A stretch of DNA of 64,000 nt. Source: Serratia sp. PL17. Lineage in GTDB: Bacteria; Pseudomonadota; Gammaproteobacteria; Enterobacterales; Enterobacteriaceae. The notes beneath the pieces were generated by a model. It did not search any database. It was not told the DNA's origin and saw only the letters and a program-made list of their open reading frames with translations. Positions 34,819 through 43,540 of this stretch are shown piece by piece; within the stretch, counting starts at the first letter, position 1; each line of letters opens with the position of its first letter. The translations under genes were made by a program, and so were the position numbers. The stretch lies in contig NZ_JAFIBY010000009.1 of NCBI RefSeq assembly GCF_017832355.1, positions 62,001 to 126,000 on the forward strand, read 5' to 3'.

Positions 34819-35314
34819 AGTCTTCTTCCTAAGATTAAGAGCATGATTTATAAGAGGCCGCGCAAGCCCATCGCCTTTCAGGTTACAGCGAAGAAGCTGT
34901 ACCTTGAGATCCACAGGGCATAACGCTTAATCCATAGCCGTTTTGGTTATCATGCAATTCATTCGGTATCTAAAGCGTGATTGCGGTCGGTTATTGATCA
35001 ATTCTCACCTTCCCGGTCCGAATTCCGCTCTTTATGCTTATTTTTAGCGCTGGTTGAAATTTATCCGCCAGTCCTTTAAGCATAGCTAATGTCAGTTAAA
35101 AACATTGCCCATTACCAAGGAAAACTCTTCATTAAGAAAACTGCCAGCCTGACAACGTCTTTGCGCTGCTGCCCGCATGGAGATGTACCGATGTCTGGTG
35201 CGCTTTATCTCCTTTACAACGGCATAGACCATAGCGCGCAGAAACGGAGAAAAAGGAAGAAAATAAGGCTTTTGGGGGCTGAAAGAGGCCAGCCCCCGGG
35301 AAGTACGGTTCAGG
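34819..35314. other. asd-glgB intergenic region
   Basis: 496 bp holding the asd terminator hairpin at its right end and, presumably, the glg operon promoter and leader. No gene is supported; the overlapping open frames on both strands have no ribosome binding site or recognisable product. Confidence 0.55.
35274..35297 (-). terminator. Hairpin downstream of asd
   Basis: GGGGGCTG / CAGCCCCC (8 bp, 8-nt loop) lies 17 bases past the asd stop on the minus strand; AAAAGCC precedes a TTATTTTC tract, so the T run is displaced. Confidence 0.55.
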
Positions 35315-36418
35315 TTACAGCAGGATGCGCAGCATGCGGCGCAGCGGTTCAGCCGCGCCCCATAGCAACTGGTCACCCACGGTGAACGCAGACAGATATT
35401 CCGGCCCCATATTCAGCTTACGCAGACGGCCGACCGGCGTATTCAACGTCCCGGTTACCGCTGCTGGCGTCAATTCACGCATAGTCAGTTCGCGGTCATT
35501 CGGGATCACGCGTACCCAGTCATTGTGCGTCGCCAGCATCTGTTCGATTTCCGGCAGTGAAACGTCTTTTTTCAGCTTCAGGGTGAACGCCTGGCTATGG
35601 CAGCGCAACGCACCAACACGCACGCACAAACCGTCGACAGGGATCAGGCTACCGCTGTTCAGGATTTTGTTGGTTTCCGCCTGGCCTTTCCACTCCTCGC
35701 GGCTCTGGCCGTTATCGAGTTGCTTGTCGATCCACGGAATCAGGCTACCGGCCAGCGGCACACCGAAATTATCGGTGGGTAATTTACCGCTGCGGGTCGC
35801 GGCGGTGACTTTACGTTCGATATCCAAAATGGCCGAAGCCGGGTCCTGCAGCTCCTTCGCCACATCGGCGTGCAGCATACCCATTTGGGTCAACAGCTCA
35901 CGCATATGGCGCGCGCCACCGCCGGAAGCCGCCTGGTAAGTCGCCACTGACGCCCACTCAACCAGATCATTGGCAAACAGGCCACCCAGAGACATCAGCA
36001 TCAGGCTAACGGTACAGTTGCCGCCAACAAAGGTCTTGATGCCTTTATCCAGACCCTGCTGAATTAACGCACGGTTGACCGGATCCAGAATAATAATCGC
36101 GTCGTCTTGCATACGCAGAGAAGAAGCTGCGTCGATCCAATACCCTTGCCAGCCAGTTGCACGCAGCTTCGGGTAAATTTCGTTGGTATAATCGCCGCCC
36201 TGGCAGGTAATAATAATGTCGAGCGCGCTCAACGCCTCAACATCGTAAGCATCTTGCAGCGTGCCCTGCTGGCCGCCAAATACCGGCGCCGCTGAACCGT
36301 GTTGCGAGGTAGAGAAGAAGACCGGGCGAATGGCGTCAAAATCGCGCTCTTCCGTCATGCGTTGCATGAGTACGGAGCCGACCATTCCGCGCCAACCGAT
36401 GAAACCAACGTTTTTCAT
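35315..36418 (-). CDS. asd: Aspartate-semialdehyde dehydrogenase
   Basis: 367-residue NADPH-dependent enzyme reducing aspartyl phosphate to aspartate semialdehyde, feeding lysine, diaminopimelate, threonine and methionine synthesis. The Rossmann motif [14 protein letters not shown] is at the N-terminus, and catalytic Cys lies in [17 protein letters not shown]; the substrate-binding [14 protein letters not shown] follows. The ATG at 36418 gives the same length as E. coli; a 19-codon upstream extension was rejected. Divergent from yhgN; monocistronic, with a downstream hairpin. Confidence 0.98.
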   Translation of the reverse strand: MKNVGFIGWRGMVGSVLMQRMTEERDFDAIRPVFFSTSQHGSAAPVFGGQQGTLQDAYDVEALSALDIIITCQGGDYTNEIYPKLRATGWQGYWIDAASSLRMQDDAIIILDPVNRALIQQGLDKGIKTFVGGNCTVSLMLMSLGGLFANDLVEWASVATYQAASGGGARHMRELLTQMGMLHADVAKELQDPASAILDIERKVTAATRSGKLPTDNFGVPLAGSLIPWIDKQLDNGQSREEWKGQAETNKILNSGSLIPVDGLCVRVGALRCHSQAFTLKLKKDVSLPEIEQMLATHNDWVRVIPNDRELTMRELTPAAVTGTLNTPVGRLRKLNMGPEYLSAFTVGDQLLWGAAEPLRRMLRILL

Positions 36419-36600
36419 AATGACTGTCCTGCCTTGGAGGATGACTGCTATAAGTTGTGTGCAATATCTCTCCACCTTACAAAATGTCGGCGCAGGCGCA
36501 AAGTGAATTTATTCGATGGGTGAGCGATTCTCAGCAATCCTTCTTATAGGCAAGGACGCCGTCGGGATGACCGAGGTGTTTTTCAGATCCAGAGGTAATG

Positions 36601-37194
36601 ATGACAGAGATGATTTCAGTCACAGTTTTGCTGTTTTTAATCATGGACCCGTTGGGCAATTTGCCCATTTTCATGTCGGTGCTCAAGCACCTGGAGCCGC
36701 GCCGTCGGCGGATGGTGCTGATCCGCGAGCTGCTGATCGCCCTGTTGCTGATGCTGATTTTCCTGTTTGCCGGCGAGAAAATATTGGCGTTCCTCAACCT
36801 GCGTACCGAGACCGTGTCGATTTCCGGCGGGATTATCTTGTTCCTGATCGCCATCAAGATGATTTTCCCCTCGCAAGAGGGCGATAGCAGCGGGCTTTCC
36901 GCCGGTGAAGAACCTTTCCTGGTGCCGCTGGCCATCCCACTGGTTGCGGGGCCTTCGATTCTGGCATCGTTGATGCTGCTTTCGCACCAGTATCCAAACC
37001 ACATTTCGTATCTGGTGGGGGCCCTGCTGATTGCCTGGGGGATTTCCGCCGCTATCCTGCTGATGTCTAACCTGTTCCTGCGCCTGCTGGGCAGCAAGGG
37101 GGTCAGCGCGCTGGAACGGCTGATGGGGCTGATTTTGGTGATGTTGTCGACCCAGATGTTCCTGGACGGCGTGCGGGCTTATATGAAGTTGTAA
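36601..37194 (+). CDS. yhgN: MarC-family inner-membrane protein YhgN
   Basis: 197-residue UPF0056/MarC-family protein with six predicted membrane segments and the motifs DPLGNLPIFMSVLK, GGIILFLIAIKMIFP and PLAIPLVAGPSILA. Two ATG codons are adjacent; the second (36601) is better spaced from AGAGGT and aligns with E. coli. MarC was once linked to antibiotic resistance, but the function of the family is unknown; a role in amino-acid export has been proposed for relatives. Confidence 0.92.
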   Translation: MTEMISVTVLLFLIMDPLGNLPIFMSVLKHLEPRRRRMVLIRELLIALLLMLIFLFAGEKILAFLNLRTETVSISGGIILFLIAIKMIFPSQEGDSSGLSAGEEPFLVPLAIPLVAGPSILASLMLLSHQYPNHISYLVGALLIAWGISAAILLMSNLFLRLLGSKGVSALERLMGLILVMLSTQMFLDGVRAYMKL

Positions 37195-37198
37195 TGGG

Positions 37199-37225
37199 GT
37201 ACTGGCGCCAGCTCGGCGCCGGTAC
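37199..37225 (+). terminator. Terminator after yhgN
   Basis: An 11-bp stem, GTACTGGCGCC / GGCGCCGGTAC, with an AGCTC loop, 5 bases after the yhgN stop. The strand behind it is A-rich, so it may also act as the backstop for gntK. Confidence 0.6.
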
Positions 37226-37228
37226 AAA

Positions 37229-37253
37229 ATGGCAGCCCGGTTTACTGGGCTGC
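37229..37253 (-). terminator. Terminator of gntK
   Basis: GCAGCCC / GGGCTGC flanks the gntK stop codon; on the minus strand the stem is followed by CATTTTG. Confidence 0.55.
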
Positions 37254-37769
37254 AACACGCCGAATATAAGCGAGCGTATCCGCGACCACAGCGTCCAGCG
37301 GTTGATCTATCTCGATCGCCTGCACGTCTTGTTCTTGCTCGTTAGGCTCTTCTAACGTGGCAAACTGGGAAACCAGCATCTGTGGCTTGAAGAAATGGCC
37401 CTTACGCTGTTTCAAACGCTCCTCAATGACCGCCTTGTCACCCTTCAAATAGATGAAATGCAGGTTGCGGTTGCCTTCACGCAGGCGGTCACGATAGCTT
37501 TTTTTCAGCGCGGAACACACTAACAGGGAAACGTCGTTGGTACGCTCCATGGCAAAGATCGCGTCATTTAATGCCGCCAACCAGGGGGCGCGATCGTTAT
37601 CGTCCAGCGCATGCCCGGCCGCCATTTTGTTGATGTTGGCACGCGGGTGCAGGTAGTCGCCGTCCAGCATCGCGGCATTGGCTTCATGAGCGACGGCGTT
37701 GGCCACTGCGGATTTACCGCTGCCTGAAACCCCCATCAGAATAAATACGTGGTGCTGTGAATTACTCAT
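37242..37769 (-). CDS. gntK: Gluconokinase
   Basis: 175-residue P-loop kinase phosphorylating gluconate to 6-phosphogluconate. Walker A GVSGSGKS occupies residues 13-20; DGDYLHPRANINKMAAGHALDDNDRAPWL carries the substrate and Mg ligands of the family, and CSALKKSYRDRLR is conserved. It lies 150 bp downstream of the permease gene, with a hairpin in between that could set relative expression. GntR is encoded upstream of the permease. Confidence 0.95.
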   Translation of the reverse strand: MSNSQHHVFILMGVSGSGKSAVANAVAHEANAAMLDGDYLHPRANINKMAAGHALDDNDRAPWLAALNDAIFAMERTNDVSLLVCSALKKSYRDRLREGNRNLHFIYLKGDKAVIEERLKQRKGHFFKPQMLVSQFATLEEPNEQEQDVQAIEIDQPLDAVVADTLAYIRRVAAQ

Positions 37770-37857
37770 ATGTCATGCCCTTATGGGATCAGATGTACGT
37801 TCCGGCGGCGGGTTACGCCCCCTGCGCCATCAAATGCGCCCCAAACTCCAAAGAATG

Positions 37858-37880
37858 TCCGACACCCTGGGGGTGTCGGA
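37858..37880 (-). terminator. Hairpin between the gluconate permease gene and gntK
   Basis: A perfect 10-bp stem, TCCGACACCC / GGGTGTCGGA, with a 3-nt loop, 39 bases past the permease stop. No T run follows on the minus strand; it may stabilise the upstream mRNA or attenuate gntK. Confidence 0.5.
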
Positions 37881-37919
37881 TAACCTAGCTCTATACCGAC
37901 TTGAAAGGCAGCGGATATA

Positions 37920-39236
37920 TTAAACGACCGTCGCCAGCAGCAAACAGCCCACCAGGCCGCAGACTGAGATGATGGTTTCCAACACCGACCAGGACTTGAT
38001 GGTTTCCATGATGCTCAGGTTGAAGTACTCCTTGAACAACCAGAAACCAGGATCGTTGACGTGAGAGAAAATCACGCTGCCCGACCCAACGGCAATCACC
38101 ATCAGTTCCGGGCTGACTCCGGTAGTCGCGATCAGCGGTGCGACAATCCCCCCCGCGGTTATTGCTGCCACGGTAGCAGACCCCAACGCCAGACGCAGTG
38201 CGGCGGCAATGGACCAGGCCATCAGAATCGGCGAGACGTTGCTGCCTTCCATCAGAGCGGCGATATATTTCTCTACGCCGCTGTCGACCAGTACCTGCTT
38301 GAATGCACCGCCACCGCCGATGATCAACAGCATCATGGCGATAATTTTGATTGAGTCGGTGATGGTACCCATCACTTCATCCATGGTACGACCGCGGTTC
38401 AGACCAAAGGTGAAGATAGCGATCAGTACTGCAATCAGCGTCGCCATGACCGGATCGCCGAAGAACTCGGCAAAGCGCAACAGGCTATGGCCCTTCGGCA
38501 GCACCATTTCCGCTACCGCACGCAGTGCCATCAGGATCACCGGTACCAAAGAGGTGGCAACGCTGATGCCAAAGCTTGGCATTTCTGCTTCGGTGAAGAT
38601 TTTTGGGTTATACAGGCCTTCAGGTACGGGCTTGTCGATGCCTTTCAGGAAACGGGCATAGACCGGGCCTGCCAGGATCACCGTTGGAATAGCCAACAGC
38701 GTGCCATACAACAGCGTTTTGCCCATATCCGCATGGAAGATGGTGGCGATCGCCGTTGGGCCTGGGTGCGGCGGCAAGAAACCGTGGGTCACAGACAGCG
38801 CAGCCGCCATCGGCACGCCGACATACAGCAACGGCACGCGTGCAGAAGCGGCGATACTGAAGACCAGCGGCAGCAACAGCACAAAACCGACTTCATAGAA
38901 CAGAGCAAAACCGACGGTAAACCCGGTCAGTACCACTGCCCATTGAATATATTTTTGGCCAAACTTCTCGATAAGCGTAGTGGCAATGCGCTGAGCACCA
39001 CCGCAGTCCGCCAGCAGTTTGCCGAGCATGGCGCCAAAGCCCATGATTAACGCCAGGCTGCCCAACGTGCCGCCCACGCCGGCCTTGATGGAACCGATCA
39101 CTTTATCGACTGGCATTCCCTGAGCGATACCTACCGCCAGAGCAACCAGAACCAGAGAGATAAAGCCGTTCAGCTTAAAGCGGATCATCAGCAGCAACAG
39201 CAGCGCTACCCCGCCTGCAACAATCACTAATGGCAT
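37920..39236 (-). CDS. gntT: High-affinity gluconate:H+ symporter, GntT type
   Basis: 438-residue GntP-family permease with about 12-14 hydrophobic segments. The sequence is of the GntT type: N-terminus MPLVIVAGGVALLLLLMIRF, the FALFYEVGFVLLLPLVF and HGFLPPHPGPTAIATI motifs, and the end VCGLVGCLLLATVV. E. coli carries the different permease GntU next to gntK and has gntT between nfuA and malQ, so the arrangement here is a paralogue exchange relative to E. coli. Upstream lies a strong double GntR-type palindrome. Confidence 0.93.
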   Translation of the reverse strand: MPLVIVAGGVALLLLLMIRFKLNGFISLVLVALAVGIAQGMPVDKVIGSIKAGVGGTLGSLALIMGFGAMLGKLLADCGGAQRIATTLIEKFGQKYIQWAVVLTGFTVGFALFYEVGFVLLLPLVFSIAASARVPLLYVGVPMAAALSVTHGFLPPHPGPTAIATIFHADMGKTLLYGTLLAIPTVILAGPVYARFLKGIDKPVPEGLYNPKIFTEAEMPSFGISVATSLVPVILMALRAVAEMVLPKGHSLLRFAEFFGDPVMATLIAVLIAIFTFGLNRGRTMDEVMGTITDSIKIIAMMLLIIGGGGAFKQVLVDSGVEKYIAALMEGSNVSPILMAWSIAAALRLALGSATVAAITAGGIVAPLIATTGVSPELMVIAVGSGSVIFSHVNDPGFWLFKEYFNLSIMETIKSWSVLETIISVCGLVGCLLLATVV

Positions 39237-39579
39237 AATTTTTCTCCAACCTTTTTTATCGCAGACCCTCTTTACGATAGGCCGTAAAGCGCGCGTTTGT
39301 TGTATTTTTAGGCTCTTCCCGGTGTTAGAAGACGAGCTGTAGGTGGTGCTGAGGTAAAGGTTCTATCTTGAGCAAGATAACCGCACACTCATTGTTACCG
39401 GTATCATGATACCGGTAACAGCATGATTGCCGGAACCGGGGGGCGGGCTAAAATTCGCGTTCTGGGATAGAGATCAAACTTATGAAGGTAACGGGCGGCA
39501 AACTTACAGGCAGGAACGAAAACGCGCCAAACGGCGCGCTTTCATCATTAAAATCGTTCAAACATCGTGTTAAACCCGA
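39237..39579. promoter_or_regulatory. gntT promoter region
   Basis: 343 bp between gntR and the permease gene with no coding feature. Holds the double GntR operator (39393-39420) and a second palindrome, TATCTTGAGCAAGATA (39364-39379), either of which could bind a regulator. Confidence 0.6.
39393..39420. promoter_or_regulatory. Double GntR operator
   Basis: Two adjacent 14-bp sites, TGTTACCGGTATCA and TGATACCGGTAACA, together forming a perfect 28-bp palindrome. Each resembles the GntR operator TGTTACCGGTAACA. Located about 157 bp upstream of the permease start codon. Confidence 0.8.
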
Positions 39580-40575
39580 TCAGATGCTGCCGCCGGGGAT
39601 CACGGTAAAACCGACATCCACCATGCGTGGGCTGACCGTTTCGCCACGCAGGCGAGCCAGCAGGCGTTCAGCGCCGATTTGGCCCATGCGTTCACGCGGC
39701 GTCAATACGCTCGCCAGTTTTGGCACCATCACCTGGCCGATATCGTGGCCGTGGAAACCGGCAATGGCCATGTCATTAGGGATCGACAGCCCTTGTCGCT
39801 GGCACTCAAAGGTCGCACCGATCGCCAGGTCATCGTTTGTGCAAAAGATACTGTCAATCTGCGGATAATCGCGCTGCGCCTGGCGCAACAGCTCACCACC
39901 GGCAGAATAGGACGACGATCGTGCCGTCATGACGCTGTAGGGTTCCAGACCGGATTCGCGCATCGCCTGCTCATAGCCCTGCTGTTTGATAAGGGTACGT
40001 TCATCCTGGCGTGCACCGAAGTACACCACGTGCCGATGGCCGTGTGCGATGATTTGCTGGGTCATCTGGCGTGCCGCCTCAAAGTTATTGAAGCCTACGG
40101 CCAGATCAATACAAGGTGATACGCAGTCCATCAGTTCGACGACCGGGATCCCCGCAACCTCAATCATCTTCATGGTACGGGGTGTATGGTGCCGCTCAGA
40201 CAGGATCAAGCCATCAATATTGTAAGACAGCAACGAGGTCAGGCGCTGTTCTTCGCGCTCCGGCAAATAGCCGTAGTGCGCCAGCATGGTTTGATAATTG
40301 TGCGCATCAGTGACGCTCTCAATGCCGCGTAGCACTTCGGCGAACACCTGGTTGGTCAACGACGGCAACAATACGCCAATAGCACGGCTGGTTGAGTTGG
40401 AAAGGATATCCGGCGCACGGTTGGGGATGTAGCCCAGCTCATCAAGCGCGACGGCAATTTTTTGCTGCAAGGCGACAGAAACCTGATCGGGATTACGCAG
40501 ATAACGGCTCACCGTCATCTTGGTCACGCCTACCTTGTCTGCGACATCTTGGAGTACCGGCCGTTTTTTCTTCAT
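39580..40575 (-). CDS. gntR: Gluconate operon repressor GntR (LacI family)
   Basis: 331-residue LacI-family repressor. The N-terminal helix-turn-helix (VLQDVADKVGVTKMTVSRYLRNPDQVS) is followed by a periplasmic-binding-protein-like effector domain (IGVLLPSLTNQVFAEVLRGIE). ATG at 40575 (MKKKRPVLQDVAD) gives the exact E. coli length; 34 in-frame codons upstream were rejected. By family knowledge it represses the gluconate permease and kinase genes until gluconate binds. Confidence 0.96.
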   Translation of the reverse strand: MKKKRPVLQDVADKVGVTKMTVSRYLRNPDQVSVALQQKIAVALDELGYIPNRAPDILSNSTSRAIGVLLPSLTNQVFAEVLRGIESVTDAHNYQTMLAHYGYLPEREEQRLTSLLSYNIDGLILSERHHTPRTMKMIEVAGIPVVELMDCVSPCIDLAVGFNNFEAARQMTQQIIAHGHRHVVYFGARQDERTLIKQQGYEQAMRESGLEPYSVMTARSSSYSAGGELLRQAQRDYPQIDSIFCTNDDLAIGATFECQRQGLSIPNDMAIAGFHGHDIGQVMVPKLASVLTPRERMGQIGAERLLARLRGETVSPRMVDVGFTVIPGGSI

Positions 40576-40664
40576 TATCAATGAACTGGCTAACCGTGAA
40601 TGGGCGCTCATTTTAGCAAAAAAAAACCGGGGCCGATATTGTTGGTTACTGGGAAGCGGAACGC

Positions 40665-40690
40665 AAAAAGGGCTCACCTTGTGAGCCCTT
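40665..40690 (-). terminator. Rho-independent terminator of yhhW
   Basis: A 10-bp stem, AAGGGCTCAC / GTGAGCCCTT, loop of 3, followed on the minus strand by a TTTTT run; 16 bases past the yhhW stop. Confidence 0.88.
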
Positions 40691-40706
40691 GATATTTACC
40701 GCTTAA

Positions 40707-41402
40707 TCAGACGGGTGGCAGATCAAACAGCAGGATTTCACTGTCTTCATCGGCATGAATCGACAACTCGGCTTCATCCCACACCGCGAAAGCATCGCTG
40801 GTGCCGGCCTGCTGGCCATTAACCACAACCTTGCCACGTACCACCTGGATCCAGACACGACGCCCTGCTTCAATTGGGCACGCCGCCTGTTCGTCTTTAT
40901 TCAACGCCCAGCGGGACAGTGTCATATCCTGGAACACCTTCAGCGAACCTTCACGCGCATCCGGTGACAACACCAACTGACGGCCCTGTGGCGCATCAAA
41001 CATGCGTTGTTCATAGCGTGGCTCCAGCCCGACCTGATCAGGGATGATCCAAATCTGGTACAGGTGCAACGGACGATCGTTGTTACCGTTGTACTCAGAA
41101 TGACGCACTCCGGTACCCGCGCTCATGATCTGGAATTCACCGGCCTGGATCTGCTCTTTGTTGCCCATGCTGTCCTGATGCTCGACCGTGCCGCTCAGCA
41201 CGTAGGTCAGGATTTCCATGTCTTTATGCGGGTGAGTACCAAACCCCTGCCCTGCATCGATCATGTCTTCGTTGATCACCCGCAGCGCCGAGAACCCCAT
41301 AAAATCAGCATCGTAATAGTTGGCAAATGAGAAGGTGTGCCAGCTGTCCAGCCAACCATGATTGGCATGACCACGATCTTCTGCCTTACGTAAATAAATC
41401 AT
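40707..41402 (-). CDS. yhhW: Pirin-family protein YhhW (quercetin 2,3-dioxygenase)
   Basis: 231-residue bicupin of the pirin family. The N-terminal cupin has the metal ligands in GFGTHPHKDMEILTYV (His-x-His) and SAGTGVRHSE. E. coli YhhW shows quercetin 2,3-dioxygenase activity in vitro, but its physiological substrate is not known. The ATG at 41402 is preceded by GAGGAGAG; the ORF extends two codons upstream only through a TTG. It faces ryhB, whose terminator lies about 150 bp upstream of this start. Confidence 0.94.
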   Translation of the reverse strand: MIYLRKAEDRGHANHGWLDSWHTFSFANYYDADFMGFSALRVINEDMIDAGQGFGTHPHKDMEILTYVLSGTVEHQDSMGNKEQIQAGEFQIMSAGTGVRHSEYNGNNDRPLHLYQIWIIPDQVGLEPRYEQRMFDAPQGRQLVLSPDAREGSLKVFQDMTLSRWALNKDEQAACPIEAGRRVWIQVVRGKVVVNGQQAGTSDAFAVWDEAELSIHADEDSEILLFDLPPV

Positions 41403-41551
41403 ATTCAACTCTCCTCAATGTTTTTTACAGTCTAGTCCTGGCAGCAGAATAAGAAAGCGTAAAAAACTCATCCCTCTGTTCAAAAAATTAGATGGAGTGG
41501 TGAAACTATTGGCAGGGAATTTGTTGAGGGCTTGCCGGGCTGAAAACGGGC

Positions 41552-41664
41552 AAAAAAAAAGCCAGCACCCGAGCTGGCTAAGTAATACTTGGAAGCAATG
41601 TGAGCAATGTCGTGCCTTCGCAGTGAGGATATCAAAGGTTGATACTCTCCCCGGAACGCATCGC
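41552..41664 (-). ncRNA. ryhB: Small RNA RyhB
   Basis: Iron-stress small RNA that base-pairs, with Hfq, to mRNAs of iron-using proteins. The minus strand carries the conserved core GCACGACATTGCTCACATTG, then TTACTTAGCCAGC and the terminator stem AGCCAGC / GCTGGCT ending in a run of nine T. The core matches E. coli RyhB almost base for base, and E. coli ryhB lies in the same neighbourhood beside yhhY. The 5' segment before the core is about 49 nt, longer than the 33 nt of E. coli, giving a predicted RNA of about 113 nt; the start is set by a GCGATG resembling the E. coli 5' end. Confidence 0.93.
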
Positions 41665-41680
41665 AATAATAATCATTATC
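41662..41680. promoter_or_regulatory. Fur box at the ryhB promoter
   Basis: A 19-bp match ending AATAATCATTATC agrees with the Fur consensus at 15 of 19 positions and overlaps the predicted ryhB start, the standard repressing position. Confidence 0.85.
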
Positions 41681-41789
41681 ATTCGCACCTGTAAAGCGTT
41701 TTTTTAACCAACACGTAATAATATTGACTCGACACAATAAACGGATAAATTCAGAGGTTATTCAACCGGTAAGCCAAAGGAGCAGCGTA

Positions 41790-42308
41790 ATGAGTGAAAT
41801 CGTAGTTCGTCACGTGGAAACAACAGATGCACAAGCCCTGCATCAGCTTTACTCTCAACCGCAGGCCTACCGTGACACGCTACAACTTCCACTACCGTCA
41901 ATCGAGCTGTGGCACAAGCGCCTCGCCAATCTCGAACCGGGCACCCACAACCTGGTGGCTTGTATTGATGGGCAAGTCGTCGGCCAACTGAGCGTGATGC
42001 TGAACCAGCGCGTGCGCCGCCGCCATGTGGCGACCTTTGGCATTGGCGTCGATAGCCGCCACCACGGCAAGGGCGTTGGCAGCAGCCTGATGAAGGCAAT
42101 GATCGATCTTTGCGACAATTGGGCGGATATCGAACGCATTGAACTGACAGTATTCACCGACAATCAGGCCGCGATTGCGCTCTACCGCAAGTTCGGCTTT
42201 GACATTGAAGGCTCCAGCCGCGCCTATGCGATGCGCGACGGCAAACTGGTAGACTCCTATCACATGGCACGCTTTCGCGGTGAACAGCAGAAAAACGCAT
42301 CATCATGA
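41790..42308 (+). CDS. yhhY: GNAT acetyltransferase YhhY/AaaT
   Basis: 172-residue GNAT-family N-acetyltransferase. Motif A is the acetyl-CoA loop at VDSRHHGKGVGSSLM, with motif B at NQAAIALYRKFGFDIEG. E. coli YhhY (AaaT) acetylates free amino acids such as phenylalanine and methionine; the close match (MSEIVVRH start, ELTVFTDN) supports the same activity. The ATG at 41790 follows AAGGAG and fits the family; 22 upstream in-frame codons are unused. The stop overlaps the next gene by 4 bases (ATGA). Confidence 0.9.
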   Translation: MSEIVVRHVETTDAQALHQLYSQPQAYRDTLQLPLPSIELWHKRLANLEPGTHNLVACIDGQVVGQLSVMLNQRVRRRHVATFGIGVDSRHHGKGVGSSLMKAMIDLCDNWADIERIELTVFTDNQAAIALYRKFGFDIEGSSRAYAMRDGKLVDSYHMARFRGEQQKNASS

Positions 42309-43483
42309 AGGATGCCAAAAGTAGATCAGGGGCGGTATACCGCCCCTTAGCCGTCAGCCGCCGCACCTTTGTACAAACGCTGGCCTGCGTAACGGGTGCT
42401 ATTGGCATCCTTTCTCCTACTGCACTCTTGGGGGCTGCCATGCCAACCTCTCCTGCCGTACGTACCGGCACCCGTAACCTGATTACCGACGTGCCTGGCC
42501 TACGGGTCGGCATCGCCCAAGACAGCCGTGTACGAACCGGCACGACGGTGATCCTGCCGGATCACCCGGCGATCGCCGCGGTCGACGTGCGCGGTGGTGG
42601 CCCTGCCACCCGAGAAACCGATGCGTTGGGAGAGGATAATCTGGTGCAGACCATCGATGCCTTAGTGCTTAGCGGCGGCTCGGTATATGGCCTGGCGGCA
42701 GCGGATGGGGTGGCCGCCTGGCTGGGGCAGCAAGGCAGGGGTTACGCCCTTCGTCCAGCTCCGGGTGTGCCGGTGTCCCCAATCGTCCCCACGGCCTGCC
42801 TATACGATTTAAGCAACGCAGGTGATAAAGACTGGCAGCTCACCCCGCCTTATCGTCAACTGGGGATAGAGGCCGTCGGCAAAGTGGGTCTCGACTTCCC
42901 GCTAGGTACCGTTGGCGCGGGTTATGGTGCCATGACCGGCATGGGTAAGCTGAAAGGCGGCCTGGGTTCAGCTTCTATCGTTGCAGCGAATGGTGCTACC
43001 GTCGGTGCACTGGTGGCGGTAAACAGCCTGGGCTCCGTCGTTGCTCCGGGCACCCGTGCGTTCTGGGCCACACCTTATGAAATCAACGGTGAGTTTGGCA
43101 ACGGGGGTGCAGCCGCGCTCGCGCAATTGCACGGTCAGGGCGAAGACTGGATGCCAGAAGCGCCGACAGGCGGTAGAAAGAACACCACTTTGGCCTGTAT
43201 CGCCACCGATCTGGCCCTCACTCGGGTAGAACTTAAACGCGTCGCGATCATGGCACAGGATGGTATGGCCCGCGCCATCCGCCCACTGCACAGCCCGTTC
43301 GACGGCGACGTGGTATTCGCCTTATCCACCGGGCAGCGCAACGTCGAGGGCAGCCGAGAACTGGCGGTGCTGCAAATTGGCGCACTGGCAGCGGATACGT
43401 TGGCACGAGCGATAGCCCGTGGCGTTTACGCAGCCACCCCCTGGCCTGGTGAACACGTCACTACCTGGAAAACACTGAGCTGA
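42305..43483 (+). CDS. P1-family (DmpA/NylC-like) N-terminal-nucleophile hydrolase with Tat signal
   Basis: 392-residue member of the P1/S58 family, which includes beta-aminopeptidases (DmpA, BapA) and 6-aminohexanoate-oligomer hydrolases. The N-terminus holds a twin-arginine signal, SRRTFVQ (18-24) followed by a hydrophobic stretch, implying folded export to the periplasm. Family motifs are VRGGGPATRETDAL, LSGGSVYGLAAADGV and GAGYGAMTG; the self-cleavage site is predicted at Asn293-Thr294 in GRKNTTLACIATD, Thr294 becoming the nucleophile. Translation is coupled to yhhY by ATGA. Substrate unknown. Confidence 0.82.
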   Translation: MKDAKSRSGAVYRPLAVSRRTFVQTLACVTGAIGILSPTALLGAAMPTSPAVRTGTRNLITDVPGLRVGIAQDSRVRTGTTVILPDHPAIAAVDVRGGGPATRETDALGEDNLVQTIDALVLSGGSVYGLAAADGVAAWLGQQGRGYALRPAPGVPVSPIVPTACLYDLSNAGDKDWQLTPPYRQLGIEAVGKVGLDFPLGTVGAGYGAMTGMGKLKGGLGSASIVAANGATVGALVAVNSLGSVVAPGTRAFWATPYEINGEFGNGGAAALAQLHGQGEDWMPEAPTGGRKNTTLACIATDLALTRVELKRVAIMAQDGMARAIRPLHSPFDGDVVFALSTGQRNVEGSRELAVLQIGALAADTLARAIARGVYAATPWPGEHVTTWKTLS

Positions 43484-43492
43484 TACCCATTA

Positions 43493-43521
43493 AAAAGGGC
43501 GCATTGATTGCTCAAGCGCCC
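43493..43521 (-). terminator. Terminator of iolE, between convergent genes
   Basis: GGGCGC-a-TTGA / TCAA-GCGCCC with a TTGC loop, followed on the minus strand by TTTTTAA. It also lies just past the peptidase stop on the plus strand. Confidence 0.8.
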
Positions 43522-43540
43522 CTCGACATTCTCAACCCGG

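Noticed and set aside
34819-34914. N-terminal extension of glgB
   Set aside because: The extra 32 codons lie before a good Shine-Dalgarno and the conserved start.
35089-35385. Overlapping open frames on both strands in the asd-glgB gap
   Set aside because: They overlap the asd terminator and the end of asd and have no ribosome binding site.
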